Shown piece by piece: positions 9,401 to 16,634 of a DNA stretch of 48,630 bases. Below the pieces are notes generated by a model. It worked only from the letters and a program-made list of their open reading frames with translations, ran no database searches and had not been told where the DNA came from. Position 1 is the first letter of the stretch. Each line of letters opens with the position of its first letter. Both the position numbers and the translations under genes were made by a program. Origin of the DNA: an uncultured Muribaculaceae bacterium (GTDB lineage: Bacteria > Bacteroidota > Bacteroidia > Bacteroidales > Muribaculaceae); assembly GCA_910584185.1 (NCBI GenBank), contig CAJTYC010000007.1:1-48630 (forward strand). Direction: 5' to 3'.

Positions 9401-9693
9401 GTCGAAGAGGATGCCATGCGAACAACCATCTGGCTTGACACCGGAACTGTCTGTTCTTTATATCCGACATAGCTGACCTTGACGGATTTCACCCCATCCG
9501 GTATGTTTAAGGAGAAATTGCCGTCCACGTCAGTGGCAACACCTTGGCCACCTCCGATAGGCATGACTGTGGCGCCTATCAGCGGCTCATTGTTCGCCGC
9601 GTCAAGCACTGTGCCGCTTATATGGCGAGTCTGGGCCATCGCTGACCATGTGACCGCGCATAGCGTCATCAAGATTAAAAAGAGTTTTCTCAT
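6415..9693 (-). CDS. SusC/RagA family TonB-linked outer-membrane transporter
   Basis: The protein has 1092 aa. The signal peptide is MRKLFLILMTLCAVTWSAMA; residues 22-105 form a carboxypeptidase-regulatory-like domain (ISGTVLDAANNEPLIGATV); a TonB-box-like stretch DDVVVVAYGT follows; then the plug (ALEGSAPGVNVNSSSG, SIRIRGYNS, PLYVVDGI, SVLKDAASCALYGSRGANGVVLITTKK); the rest is a large beta barrel ending RTYTFQLGVRF with terminal Phe. It imports substrates bound by its SusD partner, powered by TonB. The leader is long (about 190 bases), which is common for susC genes that are under RNA-based control. No ECF sigma/anti-sigma pair or hybrid sensor is adjacent, so regulation must come from elsewhere. 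Confidence 0.96.
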   Translation of the reverse strand: MRKLFLILMTLCAVTWSAMAQTRHISGTVLDAANNEPLIGATVMPIGGGQGVATDVDGNFSLNIPDGVKSVKVSYVGYKEQTVPVSSQMVVRMASSSTDLDDVVVVAYGTANKESLTGSVAVVGAKEIEDRPVTSVTSALEGSAPGVNVNSSSGYPGSAPSIRIRGYNSFNSSAMSPLYVVDGIVYNGDIADINPADVESMSVLKDAASCALYGSRGANGVVLITTKKAKGQGKVDVNVQMNWGAYGLALPLYDRLGVKDWMQASLRGLANGDVYNSNGTMTYEDAARARATTFVNDYLKGGNIFGHQDENGNWVPVESYEVFNEQGLMNAGVRALPGYNDLNWWDAITRTGTRQEYNINAAGATDKFDAFASVGYLKQDGYVLNTDFERFTGRFNANYNPVSYFRAGMNLAGSYSSGSVANASNQGAVTNPFLTMFYAPVRPIYAHNEDGSIVLDDLGHKVYAVTGGLNDGGNLIQGTKLNKISNKTLSLDASIYGTAILPYGFEATVRGSMFRSKQDYNDYSNNKEGSQKDVGGLDRDYMSIFNYSFSQSLNWSHEYGANHIDVLLHHENYKVETEESYFRLSGQKLDNRYDLSNFNEITNFVEQILGYNTESYLGRVRYNYDQKYFAEFSLNRDGTSQFHKDHRWGTFWSVGASWIISKEKFMHNLDWLNYLKLRAAYGTTGNNQACSYYNYLTLFSFGSTGVLQLDQLAAPDLKWESTNTLDLALEGSLFNDRFNFSVGFFDKRNADLIYSLTKPFSGGTTNNGGALPSILTNIGEMQNYGWELQFGVDIIRNQNVTWDFNIDASFITNKIKKLPNGRDLPNQGYFIGKSRYEKYTYEWAGVDQLTGRSLYYMNPNSPDFYSYNENGKKEYNQALWNQKVAAAKNANAYVEIDGVPYTYDTVHAGRKLMGSALPVVFGSFGSNVSWKGLRFGMLFTYSLGGKVMDNNYQSLMSFSKQGAGALHKDVLKGWKQAPEGMTADSPNRIDKNGIPQINGENGGYSTQESSQYLIGADYLSLKNLSLSYDLPRKWVNALKLQNINVGFQMENVFIATRRKGLNSMSTAGGTVGSTGAYYQPARTYTFQLGVRF

Positions 9694-9885
9694 ACCTTAA
9701 AAAGTTAGAAAAGTTATTATTTGTAATGATTGTTTGTTTTGGACGCCCCCACTTTCGAGGGACTTGATTCAACCTATTTTGTCTTCTGCGAATACCTAAG
9801 TTGTAAGGCTTTTGGCATTTCGATATTGTTTTATTGTATCGTGTGTTCAAAATGACAAAAGGGAAACAACTTCATGTAGTATTTG

Positions 9886-9917
9886 CAAATTTAAAATTTT
9901 TAAACATATTATGCAAA
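9886..9917 (-). promoter_or_regulatory. promoter for susCD
   Basis: On the minus strand, TTTG (9917-9914) is followed after 20 bases by TAAATTTG (9893-9886), a full match to the Bacteroidetes consensus. Transcription would start near 9881, giving a leader of about 187 bases before the susC ATG. Confidence 0.7.
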
Positions 9918-10013
9918 TTTACACGTAATTTTTAACAAATTTATTGTTGTTTTATTTTTGTTTAGCCTCACTATTTTATTATCATTTTGCAATTCAATCG
10001 GTTGCAAAACAAA

Positions 10014-10049
10014 GGTGGATGCGCTTTTTTATTGCAAAACGCACCCACC
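10014..10049 (-). terminator. probable terminator after the broken gene
   Basis: ggtgg-a-tgcg (10014-10023) pairs with cgca-c-ccacc (10040-10049): 9 of 10 positions pair. On the minus strand the stem is followed by a T-rich stretch (tttgttttgc). It lies about 100 bases after the stop at 10145. Confidence 0.5.
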
Positions 10050-10144
10050 GATTTATAAATATGTTATACAACATTGTTTTTCGCAACCCCTTTTGAAAGA
10101 TTCATAAAGAGAGCGATTTCTTGGCTTCATTCTGACGAAGCACC

Positions 10145-10895
10145 TTATTTTACCACTTTCTCGACTGTGCCGTCTGAGTATTTCACGATGTTAATTCCCG
10201 GCTCGAAGTCTTGGATTTGAACAGCACGAATATTGAATATCGCAGTGACAGTTTTTTCCTCTGTAGCTTCAATCTGTTCTACATCGGCAAGGGCTGCATC
10301 GTAAATCAAGCCATCATGCGTTGAGTGCATCTTTCGGAGAATAACTTTATCCGAATTGTCCACACAATATAATTGATTGAGCAAGCCTGTAATGTTACCA
10401 ATTCCTTCAATCCACTCCACATCACCAATTAGCGTACGCTTGTCGTTCTCATCTACACTGTAAACGTTGTATTTAATAAGCTTCAAAAATTTACATGGCT
10501 GTTCCACTTTGAAGTCGGTACCGAAAGCAGTTTGCGGATATACGTAATAATCGCATTCGGACATTTCCCCTTTCCAATTGATAGCAGCGGTCATATTTCC
10601 ACCTCTCAAAAAGGCATATATCAATCGCTCTCCTCTATCTAAATCATTCGGATCGAGTGCCCATATTCTCCTATCCGTTCCATCTATATTAAATAGGATA
10701 TAACCTTACTTTCGCCACCGTTTACAGATGACATCAACTTCATATATTGCTTATTGTTAATTATCTCGGTTCCGCTGAGAGTCTGCACTACCGACAATGC
10801 TTCGTCTGAGCCGTCTGGATAAACCGTCAGCTCCCATGACGCACTCTCTTCTATATAGAAGATGTTTGGCCACGAAGGAACAATGATGTCTGCGT
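10145..10895 (-). pseudogene. hypothetical exported-protein gene, 5'-truncated and frameshifted
   Basis: Two minus-strand frames join into one protein if a single A is added near 10704: ...VNGGESK in the first frame (stop at 10687-10689) continues as GYILFNIDGTDRRIWALDPNDLDRGERLIYAFLRGGN in the second. The join restores an uninterrupted sequence across the break, so a one-base deletion (real or a sequencing error) is the simplest reading. The 3' part ends GINIVKYSDGTVEKVVK, a common last strand in Bacteroidales exported proteins. The recognisable 5' part begins at NADIIVPSWPNIF, near 10895, and has no signal peptide; upstream the frame runs into GC-rich hairpin DNA that gives a low-complexity, non-protein-like translation. 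The gene therefore lost its start. The function is unknown. Confidence 0.65.
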
Positions 10896-10904
10896 TTTTT
10901 TTAG

Positions 10905-11290
10905 ACAGGGTCGCTTCGCGACACATAGCCGGCCTCGCCGGCACATATTTTTGCTCTTGGCTCTTTGGGACCTTTAAATTATTTTGAACGCGGAACGCGC
11001 CTTCGGCGCAGTTTTGAGCGCGGAACTTTCGCGGAACTCTTTTATTTTTCCTTTGGTCTGAACGCAGGCAGACATTTCGGGCTTCGCCCTCTATGTGTTG
11101 CGGAACGCAAGCGGAAGTCGGACGCGGTCTCGACTTGACGATGTTCATTTTTTCGATATTGTTGCTTCCCGACGTCGGCGGCGCCTCCTTTCCCCCAGTG
11201 CGCGATGCAACTATTTCTCTGCAGTCGTCGCCGGAGGCTCCTCCTCCCCCGGTGCTTCGCATCTTTGTTTTGGAGTTGGCGAATTATTTT
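10905..11290. repeat. GC-rich block of small triloop hairpins (non-coding)
   Basis: At least six short perfect palindromes of the form stem-GAA-stem or stem-TTC/CTC-stem lie within 200 bases: gtcgc-ttc-gcgac (10910-10922), gccggc-ctc-gccggc (10928-10942), cgcg-gaa-cgcg (10989-10999), gcgcc-ttc-ggcgc (10997-11009), gggc-ttc-gccc (11079-11089), ttgcg-gaa-cgcaa (11098-11110). The hexamer cggaac recurs at 10991, 11021, 11032 and 11102. Open frames in both directions have no known protein sense. The block lies between the truncated gene and the terminator of the T9SS operon, and its composition differs from both sides. Confidence 0.7.
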
Positions 11291-11299
11291 GGGTTTACT

Positions 11300-11340
11300 A
11301 AAAAAACAATAGCCTTTGACTTTTTGGTCACAGGCTATTG
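11300..11340 (-). terminator. intrinsic terminator of the T9SS operon
   Basis: caatagcct (11307-11315) pairs with aggctattg (11332-11340), and after one mismatch tgac pairs with gtca; the loop is tttttg. On the minus strand the stem is followed by seven T (11306-11300). It lies 38 bases after the gldN stop. Confidence 0.9.
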
Positions 11341-11377
11341 CTTGTTACTTTTCTCTTATTGTTTTATACTTTTATCC

Positions 11378-12508
11378 TTATTTCTTGCGTCGGCGCACTG
11401 ACTTGGTGGCGTTACTGTTAACCCCTGAGCTTTTCGGTTTGCTTGAGCTTACTTTCGGTTTCTTCGCGCCGCGCTTGCGAGTGGACCTGCGGGTCGATTT
11501 CTTTGTCTCGGTCACCTGCTTGTCGCTCACCACGGTGCGGTCGGGGATTGTGTCGCCAGCAGCCAATGCCTTGGCAATCTCTTCCTCGCGCTCTTTCTGA
11601 GCCAAATATTCCTCTCGTGTCGGCACCCACATCTCCTTGCCGTAGTTGTGAAGGCGGTTGTCGATGCTGTCTTGCGCCCGCTTCAGGTCGTCTGGGTCAG
11701 GATACATCTGGTTCATCGAGAGATTACGCAAGTTGCGCGTCTTATATATCTCACCGTCATACATGCCGAGGTTGAAATAATCGTCGAGCGAATATTGCGG
11801 CAGGTTATTGTCGTCGCTGAGGAAGACATATTGCTGCGAGAGGTGCGGACGGAGCTGGTCATATTTCACCCAGAACATCGGGTACTTCGCCTCACCACCG
11901 AAGTCGCCCATACGGTTTAGCACCGGGCAGATTGCCACAACGCGCGTCTTCATGCGGTTGCTGCGGCGGTCAAACTCCCATTTCTCCAGTATATAATAAT
12001 TGAGCACTTGGCTCGTGGGCACATCCGCCTCCTCTATCTGATACTTGGGATTCTTCTCAGTGGAGCCCTTAGCCGTTTCGGCATAAATGCCGAAACGGTC
12101 GAGCATCTCCCCCACTTTCACCTTATATTCGTCGGTAAAAATCTCGCGGCCATCGAGATACTCATAAGCCGGCACCTCACCGCTCACCACGAGGTCGAGC
12201 ATGAGCCGGAAAAGGTTTTTCTGACCGTCGATAACATCCTCGGGATAATAGAGTGGGGTATTCTCAGGCTTGGTGAGGTCGAGCTGACGATAGATCTCAC
12301 GCATATATTGCATGTCGGCATCGTGCGACTCCTTGGCGGTGAAGAAATCCTGCATACGGTCGGTGACACCGGTCTGCGACTTCTGCGCACGCTTATCCTT
12401 GTCGGAACGCTTGCGCACGCCTCCGGCATTACTTTCGACCTGCGCGACACCGGCAGCCGTCACAGCGGCCAAGGCCGCAAACATGAGTATTTTACGATAT
12501 AATTTCAT
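11378..12508 (-). CDS. gldN: type IX secretion protein GldN/PorN
   Basis: The protein has 376 aa. The signal peptide is MKLYRKILMFAALAAVTAAGVAQ, so the protein is periplasmic. Family blocks visible are YMREIYRQLDLTKPENTPLYYPE, QKNLFRLMLDLVVSGEVPAYEY, YYILEKWEFDRRSNRM and RVVAICPVLNR. GldN forms ring-shaped complexes with the lipoprotein GldK in the periplasm, attached to the outer membrane, in the T9SS. Gene order (gldK-L-M-N) and close spacing (19 bases after gldM) confirm the call. The last 45 residues are a Lys/Arg/Ser-rich tail (STRRSTRKRGAKKPK ... VRRRKK) that appears disordered and strongly basic. A strong terminator follows, so gldN ends the operon. Confidence 0.95.
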   Translation of the reverse strand: MKLYRKILMFAALAAVTAAGVAQVESNAGGVRKRSDKDKRAQKSQTGVTDRMQDFFTAKESHDADMQYMREIYRQLDLTKPENTPLYYPEDVIDGQKNLFRLMLDLVVSGEVPAYEYLDGREIFTDEYKVKVGEMLDRFGIYAETAKGSTEKNPKYQIEEADVPTSQVLNYYILEKWEFDRRSNRMKTRVVAICPVLNRMGDFGGEAKYPMFWVKYDQLRPHLSQQYVFLSDDNNLPQYSLDDYFNLGMYDGEIYKTRNLRNLSMNQMYPDPDDLKRAQDSIDNRLHNYGKEMWVPTREEYLAQKEREEEIAKALAAGDTIPDRTVVSDKQVTETKKSTRRSTRKRGAKKPKVSSSKPKSSGVNSNATKSVRRRKK

Positions 12509-12527
12509 ATTTGAAAACGATTCATGA

Positions 12528-14105
12528 TTAGTTGAGTGCCACCTCCATAGGGGAGATGTCGCGTGTTATGCCGTCAGGGCCTTTGGCCTTCACATTGCTG
12601 ATGAAGAAGCTCTTGCCCGGCTTGAGTCGCTTGAACTGGTCTTTCTGTCGCTGCGAGAAGTGCGAGCCGTTGGAGACCTCAGGTATGAAGTTGCCCATCT
12701 GGTCCACGAAGACCGTGGAGAACGACACCACCGTGTAGCTGACATTAAGTATATCATCGTCGATGGCAGCCCCGAGACCCTCGGCGCTCATAAGGGCAGC
12801 CTTGGATATACGCTTGGGCGAGCCTTTGTAATGCACTGTATTGCCGGAGCCATCCTTAATAGGGAGATACACCGTAGGATCAGGGAGCTTGCGCACGCGG
12901 AATGTCATAGAGCCGACATTCATGCTGTGCCCCTCCATCTGCGCGGTGACTGAAATCACCGCCTCCGAACCGACCTTGCCGGGATGAGCCACCCAGAGGT
13001 CGCCGTTGCGTGTCAAGGTGCCGTTGGTCATCGTGGCCGAGACTGCATTCATCGGCACACCGGGCACCGAGATGCTGATCGGGTTGGCGATGCCGGCATA
13101 GAGCACATTCATCATAGTTGGCGATATCGTGGCCATAGGTTCAATCACGGTATAACTCGACTTGAACGGTCGCTTGTCGAGAGAGCCATCGCCCTTTGCC
13201 ACTTCGATATATCCGGAAAATTCGTGAGTACCTACCGCGCCCGGCACAAACTCATACAAACCGTTGGGGTTGTTGAGCTTCGCGCCATTGATATACACCG
13301 CAGGACGCTGCGTGGTGTCGATTGCGGCCAGCACAATGTTGGCTGAATATTTGCCGCCACGTATTATCATATTGGAATTCGGGATGACGTAAGCGTTGAG
13401 TTCGTTGACGCGAACATCACCGATATCCACATTGGTTATAAGACTCGACATAGCCTCCGACTCAGCCTGACGGATATCGTTCTGGAGCTTGGTGAGCAAG
13501 GTTACAGCCGCCACCGAGGGCATGTTGTCAAACATCTTTCCCTCCCAGCTCACAGCGCCAACTTCACCACGGCGGTTGGACACCTTGGTGGAGAGCATCT
13601 CAATGACCGATGCCTTCTTGGCAGTGTCTGCTATGAGCGAAGTCACATAAGAGCGATAAGCCTCGAGGTCGGTGCGGAGCTTGCGCCCGCGGTTGGTGGC
13701 CGGATTAAGCATCGTCACCGAAGCCGCCTCCAAGTCGTCATTATTCTTTATGTTGCGATAGTCACCATCAGACCCATCGGCAGCTTTTGCAATCGCAATC
13801 TTGAAGTTCTCTATTTCGTTGTAGAGGTCGTTGGAGCGTTTATGCAGCTCCTGCCCCTTCTGATACCATATGCCGGCCTTCTCGGGGTTGCGTCCGTACA
13901 GGTCCTCAAGATACTGGAACTGCACCTCATTGCGGGCCGACATATTAAGGTTGGTGCGGTGTATGCCCTCCTGCACCTGGCTGAAACCGTTGAGCACATC
14001 GCTCGACACATTCAGAGCCAGCATAGCCGTGAGGACGATATACATCAGGTTGATCATCCTCTGGCGGGGCGACATACGCGCCACATTATTTCCACCTCCT
14101 GCCAT
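12528..14105 (-). CDS. gldM: type IX secretion motor protein GldM/PorM
   Basis: The protein has 525 aa. It starts MAGGGNNVARMSPRQRMINLMYIVLTAMLALNVSSDVLNGF, the near-invariant GldM start: a short cytoplasmic tail, one transmembrane helix (about 17-36), then a long periplasmic part with a helical D1 domain and several beta domains. With GldL it forms the inner-membrane motor that uses the proton gradient to drive T9SS export. It sits 29 bases after gldL, from which it is separated by three copies of a nonamer repeat, and 19 bases before gldN. The length matches the family (about 510-525 aa). Confidence 0.97.
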   Translation of the reverse strand: MAGGGNNVARMSPRQRMINLMYIVLTAMLALNVSSDVLNGFSQVQEGIHRTNLNMSARNEVQFQYLEDLYGRNPEKAGIWYQKGQELHKRSNDLYNEIENFKIAIAKAADGSDGDYRNIKNNDDLEAASVTMLNPATNRGRKLRTDLEAYRSYVTSLIADTAKKASVIEMLSTKVSNRRGEVGAVSWEGKMFDNMPSVAAVTLLTKLQNDIRQAESEAMSSLITNVDIGDVRVNELNAYVIPNSNMIIRGGKYSANIVLAAIDTTQRPAVYINGAKLNNPNGLYEFVPGAVGTHEFSGYIEVAKGDGSLDKRPFKSSYTVIEPMATISPTMMNVLYAGIANPISISVPGVPMNAVSATMTNGTLTRNGDLWVAHPGKVGSEAVISVTAQMEGHSMNVGSMTFRVRKLPDPTVYLPIKDGSGNTVHYKGSPKRISKAALMSAEGLGAAIDDDILNVSYTVVSFSTVFVDQMGNFIPEVSNGSHFSQRQKDQFKRLKPGKSFFISNVKAKGPDGITRDISPMEVALN

Positions 14106-14111
14106 TTACTT

Positions 14112-14138
14112 GTGCGTTAAGTGCGTTAAGTGCGTTAC
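14112..14138 (-). repeat. three-copy nonamer array overlapping the gldL stop
   Basis: gtgcgttaa at 14112-14120 and 14121-14129 and gtgcgttac at 14130-14138 follow head to tail. The third copy contains the gldL stop (TAA, 14137-14135), and each copy on the minus strand carries another TAA in the gldL frame. The array fills almost the whole gldL-gldM spacer. Confidence 0.85.
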
Positions 14139-15103
14139 TGGTTTCTTGAAGATTCGTCAAACGGGTTGACCTGCGGTGCCGAAGCGGCAGCCGCGCCACC
14201 CATCATCGGGTTGGCCATGTTGATTGTCATGGCGGTGATCATCTTCTCATACACCTGGTTGAGCTGCTTCATGTAGCGGGCCATCTTCTCGGTCTCCTCG
14301 CAATAGCGCGAAGACTCGTTAGCGGCCTTGTCGTACATGTCGCGGATATCCTTCAGGCCGCGGTTCACGCGGTCGATGCTCTCAAGCTGAGAGCTTATGC
14401 TCTTGAGCTGAATCTCGTAGATAGTGTTCAGACCGGCGATATTGCGGTTGAGGCTCTCCATCTGGTCCACATAGCCCTTTGAATTGGCTGACACATTCTC
14501 AGAGTTCTGTGTGATGGCCTGGTATGAGCCAAGGAGAGTCTGTGTCACATTGTTGAGAGCTTCGGTGGTCTCGTTGAGGCGACCGAGCTGCTCTGCAATG
14601 CCCTGCATCTGCTCCAAGTAAGCGTGAGAAGCATCGGCAAGGCTCTCGGCATCCTCTATGTTGACGGCAGGGTCGGTCACTGCATATCCGGGTCCGTAAA
14701 CACCCACAGCACCACCTTGCATCATAGGCTGGCCTCCTGCCTGCGCCTCGCCTAAGGCATCGGAGTCAACTGCGATGGCTCCGCCATTCACTATGACACC
14801 ACCTCCGCCGCCCGAGAAGTCGGGACGGTCATCGGGATTCTTGCTGTCGAGCACGGGGAAAACATCTTCCCACGCGTACTCCTTGGGAGGACGGTCGAAA
14901 GCGGTGAGGATGAACATCGCAATCTCAGTGCCCATGCCGATGCAGAGCAGTGTGCTGCCACCGGGGAGGTGAAGAATCTTGAAGAGTGCACCCCAAATCA
15001 CGATTGCCGCACCTATTGAGTATGCGAAGTTGAAGAAGCGCTGGCCCTTCTGACCATGCAGAAAGCGCTCTATGCCGTTGGCGTAGTTTCTGATCTTAAC
15101 CAT
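14135..15103 (-). CDS. gldL: type IX secretion motor protein GldL/PorL
   Basis: The frame is open up to 15397, but that extension is the antisense shadow of gldK; the start MVKIRNYANGIERFLHGQKGQ at 15103 is typical, giving 322 aa. Two transmembrane helices lie at about residues 23-70 (FNFAYSIGAAIVIWGALFKILHLPGG, then LCIGMGTEIAMFILTAF), the second containing the conserved membrane Glu thought to carry protons in the GldLM motor. The cytoplasmic part contains long helices (DASHAYLEQMQGIAEQLGRL, LQLKSISSQLESIDRVNRGL-type heptads). It lies 29 bases after gldK and 29 before gldM in one operon. Confidence 0.95.
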   Translation of the reverse strand: MVKIRNYANGIERFLHGQKGQRFFNFAYSIGAAIVIWGALFKILHLPGGSTLLCIGMGTEIAMFILTAFDRPPKEYAWEDVFPVLDSKNPDDRPDFSGGGGGVIVNGGAIAVDSDALGEAQAGGQPMMQGGAVGVYGPGYAVTDPAVNIEDAESLADASHAYLEQMQGIAEQLGRLNETTEALNNVTQTLLGSYQAITQNSENVSANSKGYVDQMESLNRNIAGLNTIYEIQLKSISSQLESIDRVNRGLKDIRDMYDKAANESSRYCEETEKMARYMKQLNQVYEKMITAMTINMANPMMGGAAAASAPQVNPFDESSRNQ

Positions 15104-15132
15104 TTGCGGTAAAGTATTTCTTAATTTAAACG

Positions 15133-16629
15133 TTATTTCCCCTTTTTCTTTGTGCCACGGGCGAAACCGATCTGCGAGCGTACGCAGCGGAAGCCGATGT
15201 ATGAACGCTGTTCGTTCTGATACTCCCACTGGCGGAGGTCCGAACGGATGTTGGGGGCGGCATCTTTCCAGCTGCCGCCGCGCACTATCTTGCGCTTCAT
15301 CTTGTAAGGGTCTTCCTTGGCGGCATTGTAACGATATTCGGGATTGAGGTCCGATGTGAGTTTGTCGATGCTCTCGGTGTAGGCAGTCGAAGTCCACTCC
15401 GACACATTGCCAGCCATATCATAGAGGCCGAAGTCGTTGGGGCTGAATGTGCCGACTTGCGACGTAATCACATGGCCGTCGCGCACGAAGTCGCCCTCTC
15501 GCGGCTTGAAGTTGGCATAGAAGCACCCACGCTCATCCATAGGGAGGGTCTCCTCCCAGGGGTAAGCGCTCTCCGAGTTGCCGGCACGAGCTGCATATTC
15601 CCATTCGGCCTCAGTGGGGAGGCGATAAGGCTCAATATATACACCCTCCTTGCCGAGCGAACGCTTCAGATAGTCTGTGCGCCAGTTGGCGAAGGCGTTT
15701 GCCTGCTCCCAGCTCACTCCCACCACGGGGTAATCATTGTAACCGGCATGAGAGAAATACATGCGCGTGTATGGCTCATTGTAGGCATTGTCAAAGTCGT
15801 TGATCCAGGCAGTGGTGTCGGGATAGACGTTGACAATGTAAGTGTTGAGGAAGTCGAAGTCGCCGGTGAGCGGACGCGTCACGGTCTCGCGCACTATGCG
15901 GCCCTCCTCAGTCATATAGGCAGTATCTTTCGAGATTACGGGGAGGTCGGTGGGTGTAGGTAGGTCGGTGTTATACTCACGCAACTCCGGGTCGACGCGG
16001 TTGCGGCGCTTGGCGGCCTCCGAATGGTTGTAAATCTCATAACGATAGTTCATCTGAGTCGGGTCGAGCTCGCGCTGGCCGGTGATGGGGTTGGTGCGAT
16101 ACACGCTCTGTATGGCACGCTCCTCATCTTCGTTGGGGTTGCGCCAAGGTATCGCCTTGCTCCAGTTGAGATAAGGCTTGATGGGGTTGCCCTCCTTATC
16201 CTCCTCAATCTTGAACTCCTCGTTGCCGCCGAAAGCGGGGTCGGCGAGACGCTCGCGGATTATGGAGTCGCGCACCCAGAATACGAACTGCTTATACTTC
16301 GAGTTGGTGATCTCGGTCTCGTCCATCCAGAACGAGTCGATTGATACGCCGCGACCGTTCTTGCGAATGCCGGCCACGGAGTCATCGGCAGCGGGGCCCA
16401 TGGCTATCGAGCCACGGTCCACAAGCACCATGCCGTAGGGGGTGGGCTCGGCAAACGACGAACCGCCGATGCCGGTCACCTCGCCACCGGCCACAGAGCG
16501 GCGCACGCCGGTGCATGAAGAGAGAATCGCAGCGAGGCTCACCGCCACGCAGGCTATGCAGGCACCGCGCCAAAGGGTGCCGGGCTTCAGATATGACATT
16601 ATGTTTCTTATATTTCTGCGCATATTCAT
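15133..16629 (-). CDS. gldK: type IX secretion lipoprotein GldK/PorK
   Basis: The protein has 498 aa. The lipobox is ILSSC (Cys39 counting from the first Met; the starts at residues 3 or 11 are also possible and keep the signal). The body is a formylglycine-generating-enzyme/sulfatase-modifying-factor fold: YGMVLVDRGSIAMG, FWMDETEITNSKYKQFVFWV, YPVVGVSWEQANAFANWRTDYL, YRLPTEAEWEYAARAGN, DMAGNVSEWTS, KIVRGGSWKD and YIGFRCVRS. GldK is an outer-membrane lipoprotein that builds the periplasmic ring with GldN and is not an enzyme. It begins 5 bases after porP, and gldL follows. Confidence 0.95.
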   Translation of the reverse strand: MNMRRNIRNIMSYLKPGTLWRGACIACVAVSLAAILSSCTGVRRSVAGGEVTGIGGSSFAEPTPYGMVLVDRGSIAMGPAADDSVAGIRKNGRGVSIDSFWMDETEITNSKYKQFVFWVRDSIIRERLADPAFGGNEEFKIEEDKEGNPIKPYLNWSKAIPWRNPNEDEERAIQSVYRTNPITGQRELDPTQMNYRYEIYNHSEAAKRRNRVDPELREYNTDLPTPTDLPVISKDTAYMTEEGRIVRETVTRPLTGDFDFLNTYIVNVYPDTTAWINDFDNAYNEPYTRMYFSHAGYNDYPVVGVSWEQANAFANWRTDYLKRSLGKEGVYIEPYRLPTEAEWEYAARAGNSESAYPWEETLPMDERGCFYANFKPREGDFVRDGHVITSQVGTFSPNDFGLYDMAGNVSEWTSTAYTESIDKLTSDLNPEYRYNAAKEDPYKMKRKIVRGGSWKDAAPNIRSDLRQWEYQNEQRSYIGFRCVRSQIGFARGTKKKGK

Positions 16630-16634
16630 AGTCG

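Larger units (their letters stand above)
9694..10144. other. 450-bp AT-rich gap with the susC leader and a terminator
   Basis: No gene is seen here. It holds the susC leader (up to about 9881), which includes a hairpin with a GAAA loop around 9744-9762, the susC promoter (9886-9917), two further TAAATTTG boxes on the minus strand (9921-9914 and 9943-9936) without a well-spaced -33 partner, and a hairpin at 10014-10049 that follows the broken gene. Confidence 0.7.

Noticed and set aside
10684..11262. A 192-aa protein reading through the hairpin block into the broken gene
   Set aside because: Only its last 65 residues look like protein; the first part is GC-rich hairpin DNA by translation.
11093..11401. 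Plus-strand frames of 68-102 codons in the hairpin-rich block
   Set aside because: Low-complexity product, overlapping frames, and the T9SS terminator lies inside; better read as non-coding DNA.
15104..15397. Longer start for gldL (420 aa)
   Set aside because: The extension is antisense-frame overlap with gldK and not protein-like; MVKIRNYANGIE at 15103 is the family start.
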